Positions 1-6,960 of a stretch of DNA of 64,000 nt are shown piece by piece. The DNA comes from Spirochaetia bacterium (lineage in GTDB: Bacteria > Spirochaetota > UBA4802 > UBA5550). A program made the translations under genes and the position numbers. Location: contig VFJS01000016.1 of the NCBI GenBank assembly GCA_009885955.1, positions 104,293-168,292 on the forward strand, given 5' to 3'. The notes below the pieces were generated by a model that was not told the DNA's origin, made no database searches, and saw only the letters and a list, made by a program, of their open reading frames with translations. Positions within the stretch are counted from its first letter, which is position 1. Each line of letters opens with the position of its first letter.

Positions 1-161
1 TTTTATAAAAAAGAATGATAACATATGATTTTTATTTACAAGGTCAATCAATAAATTGTTATTTAAATTTATGTGACAAATATCCTGTCCAGGTGTGAAT
101 AATTTGAAATGAATGAATGGGCGTAACATATTCAACTTGACATTGTATATACAATGTATGT
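1..161. other. AT-rich lead-in with no gene seen
   Basis: No open reading frame or RNA gene is supported here. The right end carries the promoter and palindrome of the toxin-antitoxin module that follows. Confidence 0.5.
137..156 (+). promoter_or_regulatory. -35-like box and 16-bp perfect palindrome upstream of the BrnT/BrnA-type module
   Basis: TTGACA lies at 137-142. It runs into the perfect palindrome CATTGTATATACAATG at 141-156, which ends six bases before the toxin ATG at 162. A palindrome overlapping the promoter is what an autoregulating antitoxin operator looks like. The -10 box is not clear, and no Shine-Dalgarno fits between the palindrome and the ATG. That the antitoxin binds here is inference. 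Confidence 0.55.
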
Positions 162-449
162 ATGGAAATCAATTGGAATAAAAATTAAAATGATGTACTA
201 ATAAAAGAGAGAGGTATATCTTTTAATGATATTGAAACTGCAATCAGTAACAATAAAATAATAGAAATTTATAAGCACCCGAACAGTAAAAAATATCCGG
301 ACCAGTCGATTATGGCAGTGGAAATAAATGATTATATCTATCTTGTCCCGTTTGTTATCAAGGGAGATGAGATTTTCTTGAAAACCATAATTCCCGGCAG
401 GAAGGCAACAAAAAAGTACTCAGGAGGAAATGATGATGAAAAAGATTAA
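162..449 (+). pseudogene. BrnT-family ribonuclease toxin gene, interrupted by an in-frame TAA
   Basis: Reading from the ATG at 162 gives M-E-I-N-W-N-K-N, then TAA at 186-188, then an uninterrupted frame to a stop at 447-449. That frame includes K-E-R-G-I-S-F-N-D-I near its start and L-K-T-I-I-P-G-R-K-A-T-K-K-Y near its end. These are typical of small BrnT-like toxins (about 95 residues), which cleave RNA and are neutralised by the antitoxin encoded just downstream. A single A-to-T change would turn a Lys codon into the stop. No ATG, GTG or TTG restores the N-terminus after the stop. The frame overlaps the antitoxin start by about 20 bases, the normal arrangement. It is either a recently inactivated toxin or a sequencing error. 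Confidence 0.75.
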
Positions 450-711
450 ATTAAATAAAGACGAAATGGATATTCTAAAAGCATTTGAGGCCGGCACATT
501 GAAACCTGTTAAAGATGGCCAATTAAAAGATACCATTATCCAGGCGGCAAAAAGAAAAATTGCTAAAACAAAAAGTATTAATATCAGAATTTCAGAAAAT
601 GATCTAAATAAAATTAAGGAAAAAGCTGTTGAAACCGGAATTCCCTATCAGACATTAATAGGTTCAGTTCTTCATCAGTATGCTGAGGATAAAATAAAAG
701 TGTCCATATAG
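430..711 (+). CDS. BrnA/CopG-like antitoxin
   Basis: This 93-residue basic protein has a C-terminal ribbon-helix-helix-like stretch (I-N-I-R-I-S-E-N-D-L, then a helix with K-A-V-E-T-G-I-P-Y-Q-T-L-I), as in CopG/COG5304 antitoxins that bind DNA as dimers and neutralise BrnT-type toxins. Three consecutive ATG codons sit at 430, 433 and 436, and AGGAGG at 422-427 fits the second or third best. It overlaps the end of the broken toxin frame and stays intact, as expected if the toxin decayed first. It probably autoregulates through the palindrome at 141-156 (inference). Confidence 0.8.
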   Translation: MMMKKIKLNKDEMDILKAFEAGTLKPVKDGQLKDTIIQAAKRKIAKTKSINIRISENDLNKIKEKAVETGIPYQTLIGSVLHQYAEDKIKVSI

Positions 712-773
712 GAGATGGGTTGTGAATGTTAATTTTTCTTTCAAAAGAAAGTCCCCCGGCTTCCAAATTTTCA

Positions 774-801
774 TTGACATTGTAATAGCAGTAGTTACAT
801 T
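774..801 (+). promoter_or_regulatory. Promoter of SH3 lipoprotein gene 1
   Basis: TTGACA at 774-779 and TACATT at 796-801 are separated by 16 bases. The same pair with the same spacing stands before the paralogue at 3375-3402. GGAGG at 832-836 is the ribosome site for the ATG at 845. Confidence 0.65.
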
Positions 802-844
802 CATTCAGTAAAAAAAATATTTCATTATACCGGAGGAAAAATAA

Positions 845-1650
845 ATGAAGAGGATATTCTTTCGTTTATCTGATCTTTTAATCAGAAAAAACTTCTCTCT
901 CTCTCTCTCCTGCTTATAGCATTACTGACAATTAATTGCGGCAAATCAGACAAGGCCGGCAGCGCCAAGGCGGAAACCAAAAAAACTGGTAGCGATGTAT
1001 TTACAGCAAAAAAGGCACTTGTTACCGGAACCAGTCTCAGGGTGAGGAACAATCCGGACCTGGAAGGGAAAGTCCTGTTTGAGATAGAGCGTGGAACAGA
1101 GGTAGAAGTTATTGCTGAATCTGAAAAGGAAATGGCCATAGACAAGATGAACGCCAAGTGGTTCAAAATAAAATGGGACCAGAAAGAAGGATGGGCATAT
1201 GGTGGTTTCATCGCATTTGCATATTATGTAAATTCCGGTAGAGACATTAAGGTGTGGAAAGACTTTCCAGACAACAGGGCGATTAATGTATATTATCTTA
1301 AAAATAAAAAATTTGTCACATTCCCCCTTGAAGGCTACTCACTCCGCGGCCTTGAATTTCCGGCAAGCTTTACCTATGTATCAGTGAACAATCAGACTGA
1401 TATAACCGGGCATCTTTATATTTACCAGTTGGATAATGGAAAAAAATTATATGATTCGCCTCATGCTGGATTTAAATGGGAAGGTGAGAGGCTTTCCATC
1501 AATCAGCCTGTCGAGCAGCTGGTCGGTTGTGGCAGATGGACAGAAGTCATATTCGAAAACGGAAATGTAGCTTTAGGATCAAAAACAGGTATTCATGGCA
1601 GCCATAGGGACAATAGAGAAATTGATCCAAGGTGCAAAGGGGTCTATTAA
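845..1650 (+). CDS. SH3-domain lipoprotein 1, out of frame across a CT repeat (putative phase-variable gene)
   Basis: The only well-placed start is the ATG at 845, after a GGAGG site. From it the frame reaches TAG at 917-919, just past a (TC)8 tract at 894-909. The protein frame starts on the other side of the tract: L-L-I-A-L-L-T-I-N-C, then G-K-S-D-K-A, a bacterial SH3 domain (about 1020-1215) and an unassigned C-terminal domain ending at 1650. Loss of one CT unit, or gain of two, would join the halves into a signal peptide M-K-R-I-F-F-R... ending in I-N-C with about 24 residues before Cys. The -1 Asn fits the loose spirochaete lipobox. The protein frame has no start codon of its own between the TGA at 871 and the lipobox. 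As written the gene is OFF. The role is probably at the periplasmic face or cell surface; the ligand is unknown. Confidence 0.75.
894..909 (+). repeat. CT/TC dinucleotide tract inside the signal-peptide region (8 TC units)
   Basis: Eight TC units lie between the start codon at 845 and the lipobox. Dinucleotide tracts like this change length by slipped-strand mispairing and can switch translation on and off. The tract is 11 CT units long in the paralogue (3495-3516). Confidence 0.85.
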
Positions 1651-1665
1651 ATATTGAATGTTTCA

Positions 1666-1706
1666 GATGGTCGTGTTTGTTGCTTAACCCACCATTCACG
1701 GCCATC
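1666..1706 (+). terminator. Hairpin after SH3 lipoprotein gene 1
   Basis: Arms GATGGTCGTG (1666-1675) and CACGGCCATC (1697-1706) pair with one G-T wobble. No clear T-run follows, so termination is only possible. Confidence 0.45.
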
Positions 1707-1714
1707 ATCATTAA

Positions 1715-2010
1715 TTATTCCCCATCCCTCCATCTCGACCATCCCCCCATCCCCTTTCAAATCTCTTCTTTAACAATTAACGGTAGAATCAGCATATAGA
1801 ATGTCAAATTAAACCTCCGCGTTCTCCGCGTCTCTGCGTGAGAAAAGAGAAAGCTCAGGAGCATGGAACATCTGTTTGCACGCAGAGGCGCAGAGTTCGC
1901 GGAGAAGTAATTGCTCTGAACATTTCGTAAACAGCTATAAGACCAATAAAAAAAGTAAAAGCGTGCCTGCTCAGAGTAATAACATAATTATCCATAAGTA
2001 TTTTTCATCC
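1715..2010. repeat. About 290-base palindrome-centred repeat, copy A
   Basis: The unit has a C-rich left flank (CCATCTCGACCATCCCCC), then arms at 1815-1840 and 1879-1904 that pair with four mismatches over 26 bases, then a right flank ending in GCCTGCTCAGAGTAATAAC and TCCATAAGTATTTTT. Copy B follows directly in tandem: the shared AACAATTAACGG starts at 1772 and 2061, a period of 289. It has no plausible gene and no transposase, so it behaves like a non-autonomous dispersed element. Confidence 0.8.
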
Positions 2011-2365
2011 CCATCTCTCCCATCTCTTATCCCCCTATCCCCTTTCATATTCTCTTCTATAACAATTAACGGTAGAATCAGCATATAGAATGTCAAATTA
2101 AACCTCCGCGTTCTCCGCGTCTCTGCGTGAGAAAAGAGAAAGCTCAGGAGCATGGAACATCGGGTTTCACGCAGAGGCGCAGAGTTCGCGGAGAAGTACA
2201 TGCTCTGAACATTGCGTAAACACTTATAAGGCCGATAAAAAAGTGAAAGCGTGCCTGCTCAGAGTAATAACATAATTATCCATAAGTATTTTTTATCCCC
2301 CACCTCTCCCATCCCTTATCCCCCCATCCCCCTTTCTTAGACCCATGGGCAGCAATCCTCCAGGC
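2011..2365. repeat. Palindrome-centred repeat, copy B (tandem with copy A)
   Basis: Arms lie at 2104-2129 and 2168-2193, with the same flanks as copy A. It continues into ACCCATGGGCAGCAATCCTCC at about 2341, which recurs at the end of copy C. Short reading frames across it are shadows of the repeat and are not supported as genes. Confidence 0.8.
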
Positions 2366-2591
2366 TGAAAATCAGCCGCACTTGTAGTACACAAATTTTT
2401 TATCCCTCATATGTATTTTTGTAAATTGTATTTTTATTTCTAAAAATATTTTATTATGGATATATTTCAGAAGTTCATGTAAAATTTTAATACAATGAAA
2501 TTGTTTAACAGACATAGCAGCAATCAACCTGTGAAGATAAACTGAATAAATTAAACTTGACAGAAATAATTTTATCAACAATTATATAAAT

Positions 2592-2984
2592 ATGGATACA
2601 ACAGGTTCAATAAATTATTGGCTCGAAACCTCAAAGCATGATTATGATGCGTGCTTTGACCTGTTAAAAAATACCGAGAGATATGACTGGGCATTATTTA
2701 TCGCGCATCTCTCTTTAGAAAAATTATTAAAAGCAGCCTGGATAAAAAATAATAACAGTAATCAGCCTCCCATGATTCACAATCTGCTGAAACTATCGAA
2801 TGATGCAGGTTTGAACCTCACCGACGAACAGAAAATTGTATTGGCCGAATTTAACGATTTTAATATAGAAACAAGGTACCCCGATTATCAATTACATTTC
2901 TACCGGTTGTGTACTAAGGATTTTACTGAAAAGAAATTAATCCAGTTAAAGGATGTCTATCAATGCATACTCGCGAAGATGTAA
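2592..2984 (+). CDS. HEPN-domain protein (COG2250 type), partner of a minimal nucleotidyltransferase
   Basis: This 130-residue all-helical protein has the N-terminal pattern W-L-E-T-S-K-H-D-Y-D-A and the A-H-L-S-L-E-K-L-L-K-A helix of HEPN proteins. R-Y-P-D-Y-Q-L-H near residue 97 could serve as the Rx4-6H ribonuclease motif, but in this subfamily the motif is often degenerate. The gene overlaps the nucleotidyltransferase gene by 22 bases, so the two are translated together. HEPN/MNT pairs act as toxin-antitoxin or defence modules. Here HEPN comes first, unlike the pair at 48014. No strong ribosome site is visible before the ATG. Confidence 0.8.
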   Translation: MDTTGSINYWLETSKHDYDACFDLLKNTERYDWALFIAHLSLEKLLKAAWIKNNNSNQPPMIHNLLKLSNDAGLNLTDEQKIVLAEFNDFNIETRYPDYQLHFYRLCTKDFTEKKLIQLKDVYQCILAKM

Positions 2985-3277
2985 ATGATATCATTTCAAA
3001 ATTTATAGAACTTGCAGGAAAGGAAATAAAGATCAAGCATGTTTTCCTTTTCGGGTCCCATGCCAGGGGAACCAATACGGAATATTCCGATATTGATGTT
3101 GCCATCATATCCGATGATTTCGAGGGAAGGCCGTACTATGACCGTCAAAGGCTGATAAAATTTATTTTGAAAACATCCGATAGCCTGGAGCTGCATCCCT
3201 TTAAAACTGAGGAATTCTCCCCGGAAATTAATCCCTTCGTCGAAGAAATAATCAAAAATGGTATTATAATTGTTTAG
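2963..3277 (+). CDS. Minimal nucleotidyltransferase (MNT domain), probable antitoxin
   Basis: This 104-residue protein contains F-G-S-H-A-R-G followed by S-D-I-D-V-A, the GS-x10-DxD signature of DNA polymerase beta-like minimal nucleotidyltransferases. The two Asp residues would bind the metal and nucleotide. In characterised HEPN/MNT systems the MNT enzyme adds AMP to the HEPN partner and silences it; that reaction here is inferred from the pairing. The ATG at 2963 lies inside the HEPN gene. Confidence 0.85.
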   Translation: MHTREDVNDIISKFIELAGKEIKIKHVFLFGSHARGTNTEYSDIDVAIISDDFEGRPYYDRQRLIKFILKTSDSLELHPFKTEEFSPEINPFVEEIIKNGIIIV

Positions 3278-3374
3278 GATTTTTTTTGGAACTCCGGTTT
3301 ACACCAGAAAAATATACAAAAATTTCATGCTGTTTCTATTTAAAAAAGAAAGTCCCCTGGCTTCTAAATTTTCA

Positions 3375-3402
3375 TTGACACTGTAATAGCAGCGGTTACA
3401 TT
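3375..3402 (+). promoter_or_regulatory. Promoter of SH3 lipoprotein gene 2
   Basis: TTGACA at 3375-3380 and TACATT at 3397-3402 have a 16-base spacer, the same as for the paralogue. CGGAGGAA at about 3431-3438 precedes the ATG at 3444. Confidence 0.65.
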
Positions 3403-3443
3403 CATTCAGAAAAAAAATATAAAATTACTCCGGAGGAAACAAT

Positions 3444-4327
3444 ATGAAGAGGACATGCATTCGTTTATCTGATTTTTTTATCAGAATGAAACCCCTCTCT
3501 CTCTCTCTCTCTCTCTCCTGCTCATAACATCACTATCAATTAATTGCGGTAAATCAGACAAGGCCGGCAGTGCCCCATCGGATAGTAAAAAAGCTGAAAC
3601 ATCCGACAGCAAGGCAAGGATCATCTCTGCCCAAGGGGGCCTGAACCTGCGCGACAAGCCCGACTCATCCGGTGAAAAAATTGCCCTCCTCCCCGACGGC
3701 GAAAAGGTGGAGCTCCTTGAAGAGACCGGGAGCGATATGACTATTTCCGGTTCCACGGGAAAATGGAGCAGGATAAAATGGAATGATAAGAGCGGCTGGG
3801 TCTTCGGAGGATTCTTAAAGAGAGTAACCGGGAACGATAGCACTCTTTCTGTTGTCAACGGATGCTACCAGTTAAATGACAGCAACTTTCCTTCTAAAAT
3901 TACAGAGGGGAATATGAGCGGTTGCGGATCAATTACTTTATATCCGGATGGGAAGGTCACTGTCCCCGGCGGTATTTCCTGCGGCACAATTGACGGCGGA
4001 TCATGGACAAAGGAAGGTAAATTCATTATCATTAAGATTGAAAATAAAGAAGACGGTAAATGTGATTTTACAAGCCAAATGGCATCACCTGAGGGGCGTG
4101 ACAATTATATTAAAAAATGTGAAAATGAATTTATGGCACAATATGGCAAGCTTGAGACTACAGTCAAGAGAATCTATAAACTGTCGCTCATGGATAATGG
4201 TGAAATCAATGTTTTAGGAAGCGGAATTGACTCCAGTCCTGTCCCAGGCAAGGGTGTTATTAAATATGACTATTCCAATAGTTTCAAGTGCATGGGGCCG
4301 ATTCCTGACCATGTCCGAAAAAAATAA
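3444..4327 (+). CDS. SH3-domain lipoprotein 2, out of frame across a CT repeat (putative phase-variable gene)
   Basis: ATG at 3444, or the in-phase ATG at 3486 (M-K-P-L-S), leads through an 11-unit CT tract to a TAA at 3525-3527. The protein frame resumes as L-L-I-T-S-L-S-I-N-C-G-K-S-D-K-A and runs to 4327. It contains an SH3 domain (L-N-L-R-D-K-P-D ... W-V-F-G-G-F, about 3620-3815) and a Cys-containing C-terminal domain unlike that of gene 1. Removal of one CT unit, or gain of two, gives a continuous lipoprotein with an Asn-Cys lipobox. No alternative start lies in the protein frame after the TGA at 3470. Both paralogues are off by the same phase. An assembly artefact is possible but would have to strike both. 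Confidence 0.75.
3495..3516 (+). repeat. CT dinucleotide tract inside the signal-peptide region (11 CT units)
   Basis: Eleven CT units separate the start codons from the lipobox frame. At the matching position of the paralogue the tract has 7 to 8 units, so the length has changed since duplication. Confidence 0.85.
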
Positions 4328-4342
4328 CAATTAATATTTCTT

Positions 4343-4389
4343 GCTGTCATTCATTGGACGTTCAGCCCCATGAATGACGGCATTTTTTT
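4343..4389 (+). terminator. Intrinsic terminator of SH3 lipoprotein gene 2
   Basis: GCTGTCATTCAT (4343-4354) pairs with ATGAATGACGGC (4370-4381), with one G-T pair, followed by seven T at 4383-4389. Confidence 0.85.
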
Positions 4390-4755
4390 ATTCCTCATCC
4401 CCCCCATCTCGACCATCCCCTTATCCCCTTTCATATTCTCTTCTAAAGTAATTAATGGTTGAATTAGCACATATAACGCCATAGAAAACCTCCGCGTTCT
4501 CCGCGTCTCAGCGTGAGAAAAGAGAAAGCTCAGGAGCATGGAACATCGGTTTGCACGCAGAGGCGCAGAGTTCGCGGAGAAGAACATGTTCTGAACATTG
4601 CGAAAACACTTATAAGGCCGATAAAAAAGTGAAAGCGGGCCTGCTCAGAGTAATAATAAAATTATCCATAAGTATTTTTTTATCCCCATCTCTCCCATCT
4701 CTTATCCCCCCATCCCCCTTTCCTAGACCCATGGGCAGCAATCCTCCCGGTTGTA
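4390..4755. repeat. Palindrome-centred repeat, copy C
   Basis: Arms lie at 4490-4515 and 4554-4579 with the same C-rich left flank and right flank as copies A and B, including GACCCATGGGCAGCAATCC near 4727. It lies directly after the terminator of SH3 lipoprotein gene 2. Confidence 0.8.
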
Positions 4756-4820
4756 ACTCAGTCGAACGTACAGTATAAGCTATTAAAATTATCACTCTCT
4801 CTTTTTTGTTGAAAAAATAC

Positions 4821-4849
4821 TTGACTATGGTACTAAAAAATAGTACCAT
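4821..4849 (+). promoter_or_regulatory. hicAB promoter with overlapping inverted-repeat operator
   Basis: TTGACT (4821-4826) and TACCAT (4844-4849) are 17 bases apart. The perfect inverted repeat TGGTACTA-AAAAA-TAGTACCA (4828-4848) fills the spacer and the -10 box, so a bound protein would block the polymerase. HicB is the likely binder (inference). An identical TAGTACCA half-site spans the hicB stop codon at 5447-5454. Confidence 0.75.
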
Positions 4850-4856
4850 ACTATTA

Positions 4857-5111
4857 ATGAATTCAAAAAATAGAAGGACTTTACAGAATATAATCGAAAA
4901 ACCTGTATCATCATCTATTTTATGGAAAGATATTGAAGCTTTATTATTGTCCCTGGGAGCAGAAATAAGCAAAGGAAACGGCTCAAGAATTCGAATCAAA
5001 CTGAATCATGTTCGAGCAGTATTTCATAGGCCCGATCCTCAAAAAGAAACAGATAAAGGTGCAGCAGCATCGGTGAAAAGATTTTTAGAAAATGCAGGTA
5101 TAAAACCATGA
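4857..5111 (+). CDS. hicA: HicA-type mRNA interferase toxin
   Basis: Starting at the ATG at 4857, this is an 84-residue protein. W-K-D-I-E-A-L-L-L-S-L-G-A-E, G-S-R-I-R-I and F-H-R-P-D-P are the core of HicA toxins of the longer type, which are double-stranded-RNA-binding-like ribonucleases. The catalytic His is probably that in A-V-F-H-R-P. An in-phase TTG at 4806 would start upstream of the promoter hairpin and is rejected. It overlaps hicB by four bases (ATGA). Confidence 0.88.
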   Translation: MNSKNRRTLQNIIEKPVSSSILWKDIEALLLSLGAEISKGNGSRIRIKLNHVRAVFHRPDPQKETDKGAAASVKRFLENAGIKP

Positions 5112-5449
5112 TGGAATATAAAGGGTATATGGGTACAGTAACCTATGATTCTGATGCCAGGGTTTTTCATGGTGATGTTGTAAATACCAGGGATGTTATC
5201 ACCTTTCAGGGGAAAACCGTGGATGATATTGAAAAGGCATTTAAAGAATCAGTAGATGATTATATGAATTGGTGCAGGGATGAAGGTGTTGAACCGGAGA
5301 AGCCTTACTCCGGAAAATTCAACTTAAGGATATCTCCTGAATTACATCGGGAGATTTCAATAGCTTCTATTAAAATGAATATGTCATTGAATAAATTTGT
5401 AGAAAAAGCATTAATTGATGAATTATCGCAATTTGAGATAAAATATTAG
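5108..5449 (+). CDS. hicB: HicB-type antitoxin with ribbon-helix-helix tail
   Basis: The 113-residue protein (112 from the second ATG) has the partial RNase H-like fold of HicB (Y-K-G-Y-M-G-T-V-T-Y-D, then D-V-I-T-F-Q-G-K-T-V-D-D-I). A C-terminal ribbon-helix-helix follows (F-N-L-R-I-S-P-E-L-H with M-S-L-N-K-F-V-E-K-A). It neutralises HicA by binding it and should repress the operon through the RHH domain. Its start overlaps the hicA stop. Confidence 0.9.
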   Translation: MMEYKGYMGTVTYDSDARVFHGDVVNTRDVITFQGKTVDDIEKAFKESVDDYMNWCRDEGVEPEKPYSGKFNLRISPELHREISIASIKMNMSLNKFVEKALIDELSQFEIKY

Positions 5450-5454
5450 TACCA

Positions 5455-5745
5455 TCACCCTTAATTATTCCTCATCCCCCCATCTCGGCCATCCCCCTTC
5501 CCTATTCTCTTCTCTATCAATCAATGGTTGAAACAGTACTTATAATCTCATAGAAAACCTCCGCGTTCTCCGCGTCTCCGCGTGATTATAAAAAGTTAGG
5601 AAACATATAGTATAGGTTTTCACGCAGAGGCGCAGAGTTCGCGGAGTAGTGCATGTTCTGAACATTTCGTAAACAGCTATAAGACCAATAAAAAAGTGAA
5701 AGCGTGCCTGCTCAGAGTAATAACAAAATTTTCATAAACCTTAGG
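5455..5745. repeat. Palindrome-centred repeat, copy D
   Basis: Arms lie at 5559-5584 and 5621-5646, flanked as in copies A to C. The loop differs (a shorter AT-rich segment), so this copy is the most diverged. It fills the gap between hicB and the methyltransferase gene; nothing else was seen there. Confidence 0.8.
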
Positions 5746-5846
5746 CCGGCGGATTATCCAGATACCATTGTGAACTTTATTGTTTGACATATACAGTCAC
5801 TATTTTACTTTTTCTGAAAAGTACCCTTTATGAAGAAAAAACAAAA

Positions 5847-6572
5847 ATGAAACCCTACACAGAACTCGCAGAGTCCTATGACTATCTCCTCCGGCATGTG
5901 GATTACGACCAGTGGTATTTCTACATCTCGTCGCTCATGATCCGCTACGTGAACGATCCCCGCACCGTGCTGGAGCTGGGGTGCGGCACCGGGAAGTTCG
6001 GGCCGAAGTTTTCAGCCGAGGAATTTATCATTTACGGAATCGACAACTCCCTTGACATGCTCAGGGTGGCAAAGATCCGGGCCTTTAAAAATTTCCGCGT
6101 CATCTGCGCCGACATGAAAAATTTTGCCCTTTCAAAAAAAATTGATTTTATATTTTCAGTCCATGACACCATGAATTATTTTCTCACCTACAGCGATTTG
6201 AAGAGTGTGTTGAGATCAGTACGGGGTGTGATGCACGACAAAAGCATATTCATGTTCGATATAACAACCAGCCATAACATTGATAAAAATTTTGACGGCA
6301 AGACAACGGAGTATCATTTCAGGGGCAGCTCGATAGAATGGAGCAATACCTTTGACAGGAAGAAGTCCCTTGTAAAGTCCACCCTTACATTTACTACGCC
6401 CGAGGGTGCCAGTACTACTGAAACCCACTTCCAGAGAATTTACCGGATAAACCAAATAAAAAAAATCCTTGCATCTGAAAAATTTATCATCCTTGATATT
6501 TTCGGGGATTACGGTTTTAGTGATCCCGATGATAAAACCGTTATGATCAATTTTATTACAAGGAAATCATAG
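5847..6572 (+). CDS. Class I SAM-dependent methyltransferase
   Basis: This 241-residue protein carries motif I L-E-L-G-C-G-T-G-K-F near residue 46, an acidic G-I-D-N-S-L at strand 2, and D-F-I-F-S-V-H-D at the motif IV position. It uses S-adenosylmethionine, but the substrate cannot be told from sequence. The ATG at 5847 (M-K-P-Y-T-E-L-A-E-S-Y-D-Y-L) is chosen because methyltransferases of this type begin with that Y-D-x-L segment; the in-phase codons upstream read as an unlikely hydrophobic extension. The next gene starts two bases after its stop. Confidence 0.85.
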   Translation: MKPYTELAESYDYLLRHVDYDQWYFYISSLMIRYVNDPRTVLELGCGTGKFGPKFSAEEFIIYGIDNSLDMLRVAKIRAFKNFRVICADMKNFALSKKIDFIFSVHDTMNYFLTYSDLKSVLRSVRGVMHDKSIFMFDITTSHNIDKNFDGKTTEYHFRGSSIEWSNTFDRKKSLVKSTLTFTTPEGASTTETHFQRIYRINQIKKILASEKFIILDIFGDYGFSDPDDKTVMINFITRKS

Positions 6573-6573
6573 C

Positions 6574-6948
6574 TTGTCCTTTTTTATTTACATATTCGGC
6601 CTCCTCCTGGGGATTGCACTCTTTTTATATTTTCTTTCCATATACCGGTCAGGGAGGGAGAAGCTTTCGGGCCTGGGGAAAAAAAACAGTGCGGGAATGA
6701 ACGGTAATAAGGGTAATAATGCTAAAGAAGAGAGTATTAAGAATGATGATGATACTGAAATCAGCCCTGAAAAAATCGGGTTCCGAAGCCTCTCGGCAAT
6801 ACCGCCGGGGTCCAGGATGTGCCCGCTATGCAGGGCGCCCCTGACAAAATTCGAACCTCTCTATGCCAAAGAGACCGGCACCGGTTCCGGAAAAAAAATC
6901 ATCATCTACGGTTGCTGCCACTGCTGGAAGGATAAAAGGGAGAGGTAG
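6574..6948 (+). CDS. Small membrane-anchored zinc-ribbon protein, function unknown
   Basis: The predicted 124-residue product has one N-terminal membrane helix (about residues 3-22), a polar Asn/Lys/Glu-rich linker and a C-terminal treble of Cys pairs, C-P-L-C and G-C-C-H-C, which look like a zinc ribbon facing the cytoplasm. The start is a TTG directly after the methyltransferase stop, which implies translational coupling. Similar small proteins of spirochaetes are uncharacterised. Confidence 0.7.
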   Translation: MSFFIYIFGLLLGIALFLYFLSIYRSGREKLSGLGKKNSAGMNGNKGNNAKEESIKNDDDTEISPEKIGFRSLSAIPPGSRMCPLCRAPLTKFEPLYAKETGTGSGKKIIIYGCCHCWKDKRER

Positions 6949-6960
6949 GGGGCGGTATTA

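Larger units (their letters stand above)
725..1000 (+). repeat. Duplicated promoter and signal-peptide segment, copy 1
   Basis: This stretch closely matches 3330-3580. Both carry GAAAGTCCCC, TTTTCATTGACA, a purine-rich GGAGGAA ribosome site, ATGAAGAGG, a CT-dinucleotide tract and the AATTGCGG lipobox region. The two SH3 lipoprotein genes are therefore paralogues produced by duplication. Confidence 0.8.
3330..3580 (+). repeat. Duplicated promoter and signal-peptide segment, copy 2
   Basis: This is the counterpart of 725-1000, with near-identical promoter, ribosome site, first codons, CT tract and lipobox. Similarity fades within the coding region, where only the SH3 domain remains alignable. 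Confidence 0.8.

Noticed and set aside
882..1211. Minus-strand 109-codon frame over SH3 lipoprotein gene 1
   Set aside because: It is a shadow of the plus-strand gene, without a ribosome site or recognisable domain.
1876..2201. Short frames on both strands within repeats A and B
   Set aside because: They recur with each repeat copy, start inside hairpin arms and show no coding signs.
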